5,167 nt of DNA from Thermoplasmata archaeon (GTDB lineage: Archaea > Thermoplasmatota > Thermoplasmata > Thermoplasmatales > Thermoplasmataceae). The first letter of the stretch is position 1; each line of letters begins with the position of its first letter. The translations under genes were made by a program, and so were the position numbers. This document shows positions 1 through 4,719 of the stretch, piece by piece. The notes below the pieces were generated by a model. It ran no database searches, was not told the DNA's origin, and saw only the letters and a program-made list of their open reading frames with translations. Location: the NCBI GenBank assembly GCA_021826795.1, contig JAKAYM010000134.1, positions 1-5,167 on the forward strand. The letters are read 5' to 3'.

Positions 1-2
1 TG

Positions 3-56
3 GCTGAAATAAAGGATTTACAAAGAATCACTTTAACTGAACAAGAAAATAATTGA
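3..56 (+). pseudogene. Possible N-terminal remnant of the HEPN gene, or tail of an unknown upstream gene
   Basis: An open frame enters from the left edge and stops at TGA 54-56; it reads AEIKDLQRITLTEQENN. HEPN proteins that pair with MNT antitoxins often carry a segment of the kind 'L-T-E-x-Q-E' a few residues before the conserved D-K-Y-[YF]-I-x-T-R-Y block, and that block does occur downstream at 128-154. This suggests, but does not prove, that both pieces belonged to one gene and that about 70 bp of unrelated sequence (54-124), which also shifts the frame, now separates them. The alternative is the C-terminus of an unrelated gene. The identification is weak because the piece is so short. 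Confidence 0.3.
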
Positions 57-124
57 GTGTTGAAATATTGCTAAAATACAGGATTGGCAGAATAAAAAAT
101 ATGTGTTAATTAAAAAGTGTTTAG

Positions 125-283
125 GTAGATAAATACTTTATAGCGACACGCTACATTGATACATGGCCGGAAGGAATACCAGAAGATTATTACACGCTGG
201 AAGAGGCAAATGAGGCAATAAGTTGTTCTGAAACAATAATCGATGAGGTTGAAAATAAATGGAAATCATTGAAAAAAGAATAA
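125..283 (+). pseudogene. HEPN-domain toxin, C-terminal fragment (truncated)
   Basis: The frame is closed by TAG at 122-124 and then open to TAA at 281-283. It encodes about 52 residues including DKYFIATRYIDTWPEG and then a D-Y-Y-T-L-E-E-A-x-E-A-I stretch. This is the hallmark C-terminal end of PF05168-type HEPN proteins (the T-R-Y-P-D-A-W-P-E-G-x-P block, then Y-Y-T-x-E-x-A-x-E-A-I). The N-terminal helices of the domain are missing and no credible start codon opens the fragment, so I call it a pseudogene. In HEPN-MNT pairs the HEPN protein is the toxin, usually an RNase, and the MNT protein its antitoxin. The last 25 nt overlap the MNT gene start, which is the usual operon arrangement and supports the assignment. 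Alternative: the full gene lies partly outside the window and is broken by an insertion at 54-124. Confidence 0.72.
245..249 (+). promoter_or_regulatory. Shine-Dalgarno site for the MNT antitoxin gene
   Basis: GAGGT lies inside the end of the HEPN frame with 9 nt between it and ATG 259. It matches the archaeal anti-SD (CCUCC). It supports ATG 259 as the start and shows that the gene was built to be translated as the second gene of an operon. Confidence 0.55.
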
Positions 284-609
284 ATCAAAGAAATAATATA
301 TTACATAATGCAATCAAATATGCAGATAACCTTAAATTTAAATGTACAGCAATATTAATAGGGTCCTATGCTAGAGGAGACTTTAATTTGTGGAGTGATA
401 TAGATATATTAATTATTGCAGATTTTCAGGGCAATCCATTGCAAAGATTAAAAAATATCGATTTCCCTCCCGGATATGAAACAATATTATTAACAATGGA
501 TGAAGTAAATAACATGATGCGCAAAAATAGCAAATTCATAAAGGATGCGTATAATGATGGGATAATTTTAAGAGATGATTATCTTTTATTTTCATCCAAT
601 AGCAAATAG
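259..609 (+). CDS. MNT-type minimal nucleotidyltransferase, antitoxin of a HEPN-MNT module
   Basis: This is a 116-residue protein of the DNA polymerase beta-like nucleotidyltransferase superfamily. The signature GSYARGDFNLWSDIDILI (residues 35-52) gives the G-S of the nucleotide-binding turn and the two metal-binding aspartates D47 and D49. A conserved-looking T-x-D-E-V segment (79-83) follows the sheet, as in other MNT proteins. Length is normal for the family and the frame is intact. In studied members (MntA with HepT) the protein transfers AMP to the HEPN toxin and silences its RNase activity; the same role is inferred here. The gene overlaps the HEPN fragment by 25 nt and has GAGGT upstream. 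The oddity is that its partner is truncated, which leaves an apparent orphan antitoxin. I am sure of the family and less sure that the protein still has a partner. Confidence 0.88.
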   Translation: MEIIEKRINQRNNILHNAIKYADNLKFKCTAILIGSYARGDFNLWSDIDILIIADFQGNPLQRLKNIDFPPGYETILLTMDEVNNMMRKNSKFIKDAYNDGIILRDDYLLFSSNSK

Positions 610-748
610 TTTTATAAAACAGGTCTATAGTCTCTTTTGTTCTCGTTATTCAGGGTGATGACTAAATAATCTCAATGGTGATACTGGTCTCATCTTGAAT
701 TGTGTCGCATAGTTACTATAACCTTGAGTTATTATAATTATGGAATAA
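610..748. other. Intergenic gap between convergent genes, no gene seen
   Basis: The stop codons of the antitoxin (plus) and of the small membrane protein (minus) face each other. The octamer ATAATTAT, itself a palindrome, occurs twice (734-741 and 745-752), separated by GGA. This could form a weak AT-only hairpin at the 3' end of the minus-strand gene. I see no T-tract terminator and no RNA gene that I can support. Confidence 0.35.
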
Positions 749-940
749 TTATTTTAATGATTTTGCTTTAAAATATCTATCCACATGCATGGCAATGTAT
801 GCAGAGCCTGAGAAAATGCTTAAAATTATTCCTACTACTTCTACCCAGAACTGTCCAAGATGCCCCCCATAAGCCGCTACTGCCAGAGTGGCAACGCTCA
901 TCGCACCCAGTCCGCCCAGCTTTAAATCAAATAAACTCAT
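749..940 (-). CDS. Small two-helix membrane protein, function unknown
   Basis: This 63-residue protein starts at ATG 940-938 and ends at TAA. It has a short N-terminal stretch (MSLFDLK), a Gly/Ala-rich hydrophobic helix around residues 9-26, a turn with G-G-H-L-G-Q (about 25-30), a second helix around 33-51, and a basic tail (H52, R55, K58, K60, K63). By the positive-inside rule the C-terminus is probably cytoplasmic, giving a helical hairpin. The codons are richer in G and C than the surrounding DNA, which argues for a real gene. No SD is present; the ATG lies just after a TATA-like stretch and a palindrome, consistent with a leaderless transcript. I do not recognise the family. Small hydrophobic proteins of this shape can be holin-like, toxin-like or subunits of membrane complexes, but nothing here chooses among them. 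Confidence 0.62.
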   Translation of the reverse strand: MSLFDLKLGGLGAMSVATLAVAAYGGHLGQFWVEVVGIILSIFSGSAYIAMHVDRYFKAKSLK

Positions 941-957
941 ATACCATTAATGGGTAT
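941..957. promoter_or_regulatory. Operator-like palindrome abutting the start of the small membrane protein
   Basis: ATACC-ATTAAT-GGGTAT is an inverted repeat around the self-complementary core ATTAAT, perfect apart from one extra G. It lies immediately upstream of the minus-strand ATG at 940. If the transcript is leaderless, the palindrome covers positions about -1 to -17, between the TATA region (about 961-972) and the start, where a bound repressor would block transcription. It may also be chance in AT-rich DNA. Confidence 0.35.
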
Positions 958-960
958 TAA

Positions 961-972
961 TAATTTAATTTA
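961..972 (-). promoter_or_regulatory. Candidate TATA box for the small membrane protein
   Basis: Read on the minus strand this is ATAAATTAAATTA, centred roughly 26 nt before ATG 940. That is the spacing expected for an archaeal TATA box in front of a leaderless gene. The purine run GGAGA directly upstream on the minus strand could serve as BRE. An inverted repeat TCTCC/GGAGA (973-977 and 985-989) flanks it. Confidence 0.4.
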
Positions 973-1041
973 TCTCCAGTTTAAGGAGAAAGTTTCCATA
1001 GCTCACTAGAATTAAAAAAAACTCTTTGCCTTTAATTATGT

Positions 1042-1061
1042 GGATTATCCATATGGTATCC
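1042..1061. repeat. Cluster of short palindromes in the divergent intergenic region
   Basis: GGATTATCC (1042-1050) is a 9-bp palindrome around a central T, overlapped by the 8-bp palindrome CCATATGG (1049-1056). A further GGTATCC (1055-1061) repeats the right half of the first one. The cluster lies about 100 bp upstream of the membrane protein start on one side and about 65 bp upstream of ATG 1126 on the other. It could be a regulator-binding site shared by the divergent units, but no regulator gene is visible in the window. Confidence 0.3.
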
Positions 1062-1094
1062 AACACCTGCCAAATGCATATCACAAACCTTAAA

Positions 1095-1114
1095 TTTATG
1101 ATTTAAATATAAAA
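1095..1114 (+). promoter_or_regulatory. Candidate TATA box region of the 1126-1819 cluster
   Basis: The stretch contains TTTATGATTTAAATATAAAA. Its AT-rich boxes are centred 18-28 nt before ATG 1126, compatible with a leaderless or nearly leaderless transcript starting at the small ORF. The region is AT-rich throughout, so the exact box is uncertain. A second TATA-like AATATAAT at 1166-1173 lies about 30 nt before GTG 1200 and could serve the next gene directly. Confidence 0.4.
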
Positions 1115-1125
1115 TTTGATAGGTT

Positions 1126-1203
1126 ATGATTACAGATTATTATCAGAATAAATTAATGCAATGGCAATATAATCCTGCTTATAGGATTATAGAGACTACG
1201 TGA
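1126..1203 (+). CDS. Possible 25-residue leader peptide coupled to the downstream gene
   Basis: ATG 1126 opens a frame of 25 codons ending in TGA 1201-1203. The translation is MITDYYQNKLMQWQYNPAYR followed by IIETT. It is rich in aromatic residues (four Y, one W) and has no membrane segment. Its stop overlaps the GTG start of the next gene as GTGA, the commonest arrangement for translational coupling in prokaryotic operons. An AT-rich promoter-like region lies about 20-26 nt upstream. A frame this short can easily arise by chance; the overlap is the main argument for it. The 9-bp inverted repeat at 1168-1191 falls inside it. Confidence 0.35.
   Translation: MITDYYQNKLMQWQYNPAYRIIETT
1168..1191 (+). 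promoter_or_regulatory. 9-bp inverted repeat before GTG 1200 (hairpin or operator)
   Basis: TATAATCCT (1168-1176) and AGGATTATA (1183-1191) are perfect inverted copies separated by GCTTAT. The repeat ends 8 nt before the GTG start. If transcribed, it would form a 9-bp stem with a 6-nt loop that hides AGGA (1183-1186), the nearest purine-rich ribosome-binding candidate. If not transcribed, it overlaps the TATA-like AATATAAT and would suit a repressor. The sequence alone does not separate these. Confidence 0.5.
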
Positions 1204-1496
1204 TAAATAACAAGGATCAGTTAGCGCAAGAATTCAAAAATGATATGAATAATGGATTCTCCGAAGTTTGTGATTTTTTGCACAAATATGCGCAAAATCA
1301 GGTCAGAAACGCTACAGAAACTATTTTGGATGAAGCTTTTAATCCTGGGGAAGATGTCTTAAACATTTTAGTGTCTGCAACTTTAGTAGCATGTAATTTA
1401 CCGGAAGCCGCAAATTCTCTAATCGGTTTAGCAATTGCAGGAATAATTAGCGTAGGAGCTATAGCTATACTTTCGAGTGTCTTCTCAAAGAGGTAG
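1200..1496 (+). CDS. 98-aa protein with hydrophobic C-terminal segments, function unknown
   Basis: The start is GTG 1200; an in-frame TAG at 1182-1184 rules out anything longer, and ATG 1245 (codon 16) is the only nearby alternative. Residues 1-50 are polar and likely helical (Q-L-A-Q-E-F-K, F-L-H-K-Y-A-Q-N-Q-V-R). Two hydrophobic stretches follow, about 52-67 (V-L-N-I-L-V-S-A-T-L-V-A) and 73-95 (a Leu/Ile/Ala/Gly helix), and the protein ends in S-K-R. The second is a convincing membrane helix and the first is marginal, so the protein is probably C-terminally anchored with a cytoplasmic N-terminal helical part. No family is recognised. Its start overlaps the possible leader ORF by GTGA and its end carries the SD of the following gene, so it was probably cotranscribed and cotranslated with it. 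Confidence 0.6.
   Translation: MINNKDQLAQEFKNDMNNGFSEVCDFLHKYAQNQVRNATETILDEAFNPGEDVLNILVSATLVACNLPEAANSLIGLAIAGIISVGAIAILSSVFSKR
1490..1494 (+). promoter_or_regulatory. Shine-Dalgarno site for the 104-aa gene
   Basis: GAGGT overlaps the TAG stop of the preceding gene and has 10 nt between it and ATG 1505. TTG 1499 would be only 4 nt away. The geometry is nearly the same as at the MNT gene (9 nt), so ATG 1505 is preferred as start. Confidence 0.55.
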
Positions 1497-1504
1497 GATT
1501 GTTT

Positions 1505-1819
1505 ATGGAAGTGAAAGAAGATTTTGACCCATTAATAAAGGCCAAAATCTACAACCTGTTAGAAAAAATAGAAAGTAATGAGACTGCTTTTAAAGACGAT
1601 TTAACAAAAGCATATTCTGTCTACACCGAGGACTTAGAAATGAAACAACTTGAAACAGAATCTTTTCAAGTAGTATACTTTATTGGTTTTTTCGAGCAAT
1701 ATTTTAGAGACTTAACATATATAGCTTTACAGAGACAACCAAGTCCAGATGAAAACAGCTATTTCTTGCAAATTGTTAGAAGTAAGAAAGATGAGATATT
1801 AGAAATTCTTAGAACGTAA
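1505..1819 (+). CDS. 104-aa soluble helical protein, function unknown, partner of the membrane protein upstream
   Basis: ATG 1505 is chosen over TTG 1499 because of the GAGGT at 1490-1494; the product is 104 residues, acidic and helical, with no membrane segment. The N-terminal half is charged (K-E-D-F-D-P, then a Glu/Lys-rich helix). The second half contains V-V-Y-F-I-G-F-F-E-Q-Y-F-R-D-L (about 56-70), which resembles the amphipathic 'F-E-x-[YF]-[LF]-R-D-L' helix seen in some HEPN families (MAE_28990 and RiboL-PSP types). The R-x4-H motif of active HEPN RNases is absent and the protein is about half the usual length. The HEPN link is therefore only a suggestion. The gene begins 8 nt after the stop of the hydrophobic protein, so the two probably act together. 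No recognised family. Confidence 0.62.
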   Translation: MEVKEDFDPLIKAKIYNLLEKIESNETAFKDDLTKAYSVYTEDLEMKQLETESFQVVYFIGFFEQYFRDLTYIALQRQPSPDENSYFLQIVRSKKDEILEILRT

Positions 1820-2061
1820 TATAGTTCTTGTTCAAATTTCTTTCAAAAAGTTTGTCGCAAAGGAAAGCCAGTATTATTAAATCTGAAATTTTAAGGACTT
1901 TCCAGCGAATCTGCTTCACTGCTGAAGATGGCGGTATTTGTGGGTCAAGCGAACAAAGAAGAGATGAATTTTTGTCGTAGCGAAAACTAAAAAGGAAGAT
2001 ATTGATGGTTATCTGATAGCCAGCTTAAAAAAATTAATTATTGAAAATGGCATTTACCAGA
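1820..2061 (+). other. Gene-free stretch with possible coding debris
   Basis: There is no intact gene. Frame 1 is open from 1825 to TAG 1978-1980, with FKFLSKSLSQRKASIIKSEI in it. The F-L-S-x-x-x-x-x-R-K-A-S-I-I-[RK]-E-I-L pattern resembles the N-terminus of archaeal class I/II aminotransferases, though neither a start codon nor the following conserved block is present. A second frame (1968 to about 2130) contains KEDIDGYLIASLKKLIIENG and runs out of frame into the asparaginase gene. A frameshift near 1968 would join the two. Remnant of a lost gene is possible; chance is also possible. AT-rich sequence at 2026-2042 (AAAAAATTAATTATT) is the likely TATA region of the asparaginase gene. Confidence 0.25.
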
Positions 2062-2880
2062 ATGAAAGACCAGATTGTTATACATGGTGGTGCAAACAGT
2101 CCTTCAACATTAAATCCAAGACTCAGAGAAATACTGTCACAAATTGATCCGGAAAAAGATCCATTGACCATGGCAGTAAAACCGGTAGTTATGATGGAGG
2201 ATGACCCCACATTCAATGCAGGTACAGGTTCAGTTCCCAGAATTGACGGTACAATACAGATGGATGCTGCAGTCATGTCAGAGGAAGAATTCGGCTCAGT
2301 GATATGTATAGAGAACGTTAAAAATCCGGTTCTGGTCGCAAGGGATGTAATGGAGAAAAGCCCTCATATTATCCTGAGTGGAGATGGTTCAGTAGAATTT
2401 GCCAGGAAAATGGGCTATGGGTATTACAATCCTGAAACAGAAAAAAGTAGTAACATGATGAAACAGCTAAAAGAGTCACTAAAGAATAACACTCTCCCTG
2501 AAAAATTCAGGTTTATGGTAAAGAGTTCAGATGACACTGTTGGAGCCGTTGCAAGAATTGATGGAAAATTTGCTGCTGCCGTGTCCACAGGTGGAAGCTT
2601 TCCAATGCTAAGGGGTCGTGTAGGCGATTCTCCCTTAATAGGCGCTGGCATATTTGTGGGAAAAAAGGGAGCTATTGTTGCAACTGGAATAGGCGAGGAA
2701 ATAATGAAAAATCTTCTGTCATACAGAATATATGAGTCCATAGGAACTGAGAGCCTTAGTTCCATAGTTCAAAGGGAAGTAGATAAATTTAAGGTTTCCG
2801 TAGGAATAATAGCTCTCAGTGAAAACGAATACTCAGTATATGCCAATACCGATATGGCAAATGCAATGATAGAATACTGA
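2062..2880 (+). CDS. Plant-type L-asparaginase / isoaspartyl peptidase (Ntn hydrolase)
   Basis: This enzyme hydrolyses L-asparagine to aspartate and ammonia and/or beta-aspartyl (isoaspartyl) dipeptides from damaged proteins; it acts in the cytoplasm. From ATG 2062 it has 272 residues. Visible family features, in order: the opening IVIHGGA (5-11), the E-D-D-P-x-F-N-A-G-x-G-S block (46-57), D-A-A-V-M (68-72), the autocleavage site DDTVGAVA with nucleophile Thr159, S-T-G-G (175-178), R-G-R-V-G-D-S-P with substrate-binding R186 and D189, and A-T-G-I-G-E (207-212). Self-cleavage before Thr159 would give subunits of 158 and 114 residues. All catalytic residues are present. It is somewhat shorter than bacterial homologues (about 310-320), with a compact linker before the cleavage site. 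ATG 2062 is preferred because the family starts just before the I-V-I-H-G-G strand; ATG 2047 or TTG 2041 would add 5 or 7 residues. No SD is seen, so the transcript is probably leaderless. The gene is convergent with the TPR gene, 31 bp away. Confidence 0.93.
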   Translation: MKDQIVIHGGANSPSTLNPRLREILSQIDPEKDPLTMAVKPVVMMEDDPTFNAGTGSVPRIDGTIQMDAAVMSEEEFGSVICIENVKNPVLVARDVMEKSPHIILSGDGSVEFARKMGYGYYNPETEKSSNMMKQLKESLKNNTLPEKFRFMVKSSDDTVGAVARIDGKFAAAVSTGGSFPMLRGRVGDSPLIGAGIFVGKKGAIVATGIGEEIMKNLLSYRIYESIGTESLSSIVQREVDKFKVSVGIIALSENEYSVYANTDMANAMIEY

Positions 2881-2911
2881 ATCGTTCCATGCCATAAGAT
2901 TCTAACCATTT

Positions 2912-4459
2912 TCAATCTTCCTCACAGTTCGTGGCCAGATAGGTGTCAAGGAATAAGGAAATGTCATGATTTTCAAAATCCAGGTATTTTTCTATTATGG
3001 AGCATACCTTCTCAGGTGGTTTAATGCTTTTAAGTAATTTTTCAGCACCGTCAGTATCCTTTTCTGCGAATAGTATACATGCTTTCTGGGCTGTGTATAA
3101 ATCATGCTTATCCTGGTCTGTGGTTTCCAGAAGGGAATCAATTAACCCCATTAAGGATGGCTGATAACCCATGATGATGGAATCATCTATGGCCTCATTT
3201 ATCCTATCAGCTACGTTATACAGATCCTCTTCCCCTGAAATGGCTTTATTCAGCCACTCCATGGCCTTATCATATGATTTCCAATTAATGTAAATCCTGT
3301 AATAGGCCTTTTCCAGTCTTATGCTATTATATGAATTTCTTATCTTGTCCAGTATATTAATTGATACATCATTTACACCATTAAAAGAAAGTTCAACGGC
3401 ATATTCACTGCCAAATAATGGGTCATCTGGTTTCTTTTCATAAAGGTTTTTTATAATTTTCAATGCATTTACATGATCATCATTCCCCGATAAAGCATCG
3501 AATTTGTAAAACATAAACATCTCCTCCCAGGGATATTTATTAATAATATCATCAATAATTGATAGTATCAGTTCATACTGGTTTGTTTCATTCAGAAATT
3601 CTATGTAGGAAAGGTGAGTCTCCTTACTGTCATCTTGCCTTACAAGGTTTTCAAACACCTTGTTTGCCTCTGAATGTTTTTCCCCATACCAGTATATTTT
3701 TGCAAGGTTGTAAGCAAATTCTATGCTCTTATCATCCATTCTATAAAATTCCTCAGCCAGTTTCTCAGCCTTACTTATTTCACCAAAATAAATAAACATA
3801 TCCGTCATTCTGATTAGATAAGACGGATCGTCTGTTTTCTGGTATGCATTTATCAATACTTCAGCAAATTTTTTCACATCACCTGTGACGAGTCTCAAAT
3901 CTGCCATGAGGTTAATTGTGGTTTCATCATCATTCCTGAAACGCATGGCCAATTTCAATTCATTGAGAGCCTTGTTAAAGTCTCCTGACAGAAGATATAG
4001 CTCTCCCAGATCCCTGTGTGTATCCGGATCAGATGGCTCTTTTTCAGAAGCCAATTTATAAGCGGACATGGCATCATCTATTCGCCCCATGTTATTCAAT
4101 GCCCTGGCTCTGTTATAATATGAAGGAACGTATTCCGGATCAACCTTTATTGCCTTCTCCGCAGCCTCAAGGGCTTCTTTTTGTTTACCCATGCTCATGT
4201 AACAGAGGCTTTCCCTCGAGTAATTTGAAGCATTATGAGGTTCCATTGCCTCAATAAATTTTAATTCCTTCAGGGTTCCGGAATAGTCCATACTATGAAA
4301 GAGAATATCAGATTTCAAGTCATGCAAGTCTGGATTCCGGGGATACATTGAAATTGCCAGGTTTATTTTTTCCAAAGCCTTGTCCAGATCATTGGAGTCT
4401 AATAAATCCTGAACCTCGTTAACAAGTTCTGCAACACTTTTGTTCTCTCTTCGAAACAT
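2912..4459 (-). CDS. Tetratricopeptide-repeat (TPR) protein
   Basis: This 515-residue protein starts at ATG 4459-4457 and ends with TGA. At least five consecutive 34-residue TPR units are clear at about residues 9-42, 43-76, 77-110, 111-144 and 145-178. They show the expected pattern of helix A with small residues, G-[KRD]-x-x-[ED]-A at the turn and A-[LI]-x-x-x-P at the end; the best unit is G91-K-Q-K-E-A-L to the A-I-K-V-D-P at about 103-108. The rest (about 180-510) continues as more divergent TPR-like helix pairs, for example K-A-E-K-L-A-E-E-F and K-A-M-E-W-L-N-K-A-I. There is no signal peptide, membrane helix or enzymatic domain, so it is a cytoplasmic scaffold for protein-protein contacts; the partner is not evident. 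It stands alone, convergent with the asparaginase gene. AT-rich boxes at 4478-4490 and 4506-4515 are promoter candidates. The fold is certain, the function unknown. Confidence 0.9.
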   Translation of the reverse strand: MFRRENKSVAELVNEVQDLLDSNDLDKALEKINLAISMYPRNPDLHDLKSDILFHSMDYSGTLKELKFIEAMEPHNASNYSRESLCYMSMGKQKEALEAAEKAIKVDPEYVPSYYNRARALNNMGRIDDAMSAYKLASEKEPSDPDTHRDLGELYLLSGDFNKALNELKLAMRFRNDDETTINLMADLRLVTGDVKKFAEVLINAYQKTDDPSYLIRMTDMFIYFGEISKAEKLAEEFYRMDDKSIEFAYNLAKIYWYGEKHSEANKVFENLVRQDDSKETHLSYIEFLNETNQYELILSIIDDIINKYPWEEMFMFYKFDALSGNDDHVNALKIIKNLYEKKPDDPLFGSEYAVELSFNGVNDVSINILDKIRNSYNSIRLEKAYYRIYINWKSYDKAMEWLNKAISGEEDLYNVADRINEAIDDSIIMGYQPSLMGLIDSLLETTDQDKHDLYTAQKACILFAEKDTDGAEKLLKSIKPPEKVCSIIEKYLDFENHDISLFLDTYLATNCEED

Positions 4460-4545
4460 TATGCTTTATCTCATCGTCTTTATTATTGTTTTTCATAGAG
4501 TGTTACCAATATATGCCATTGTTATTTTCTTTCTTCTGAATCGAA

Positions 4546-4553
4546 TTATATAC
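4546..4553 (+). promoter_or_regulatory. TATA box upstream of the interrupted mini-ORF
   Basis: TTATATAC, preceded by GAA, resembles the archaeal box A and is centred about 28 nt before ATG 4578. That is close to the normal spacing for a leaderless archaeal transcript. It is the best-placed promoter in the right part of the window. Confidence 0.45.
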
Positions 4554-4577
4554 ATAAAAAAGAAAGATACTGGGTTT

Positions 4578-4682
4578 ATGGTGTTAATGAATTCATAGAA
4601 AGAATGGTTAAAGTTAATTTCTAGCATTATTATACTGATAACTATTACATTTCTATGGTCAAAACAGAAATGTATTGCATAG
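4578..4682 (+). pseudogene. Tiny membrane-peptide ORF interrupted by TAG
   Basis: ATG 4578 starts MVLMNS, followed by TAG at 4596-4598. The same frame then stays open with KEWLKLISSIIILITITFLW and ends in S-K-Q-K-C-I-A before TAG 4680-4682. Ignoring the first TAG, the product would be 34 residues with one clear membrane helix flanked by lysines. A well-spaced TATA box lies upstream. The frame is short enough to be chance; the promoter and the helix make a decayed small membrane peptide the best reading. Two intact genes nearby end in TAG, so amber recoding is not favoured. Confidence 0.25.
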
Positions 4683-4719
4683 ATTATTCCTGTAGATAAT
4701 AAAGATTATAAATAGAATC

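Larger units (their letters stand above)
4460..4719. other. Divergent intergenic region between the TPR gene and the ATPase remnant
   Basis: It holds the minus-strand promoter of the TPR gene (TATA-like AATAATAAAG or CATATATTGG on that strand), a plus-strand TATA box at 4546-4553, a small interrupted ORF (4578-4682) and a TATAAATA at 4707-4714. The last is a near-perfect archaeal TATA sequence but lies only about 6-13 nt before ATG 4720, too near to place a leaderless start at that codon. No RNA gene is seen. Confidence 0.45.

Noticed and set aside
56..121. Direct repeat AGTGTT (56-61 and 116-121) flanking the insertion in the HEPN remnant, as from a mobile element or slippage
   Set aside because: Six bases recur easily by chance in this DNA, and removing one copy with the intervening 60 nt does not restore the HEPN frame or remove the stops.
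655..700. GTGATGA at 655-661, matching box C of archaeal C/D guide RNAs, followed by GTGATAC like a box C'
   Set aside because: No CTGA box D or D' occurs at suitable spacing, so a C/D RNA cannot be supported.
2034..2276. 80-codon minus-strand frame
   Set aside because: It is antisense to the well-conserved N-terminal part of the asparaginase gene, with no recognisable features.
2424..2765. 113-codon minus-strand frame
   Set aside because: It is antisense to the catalytic core of the asparaginase gene, including the nucleophile region; it shows no family features of its own.
3559..4257. Two plus-strand frames (3559-3795, 4018-4257) rich in Pro, Cys, His and aromatic residues
   Set aside because: Both are antisense to the TPR gene and have compositions typical of complementary-strand artefacts.
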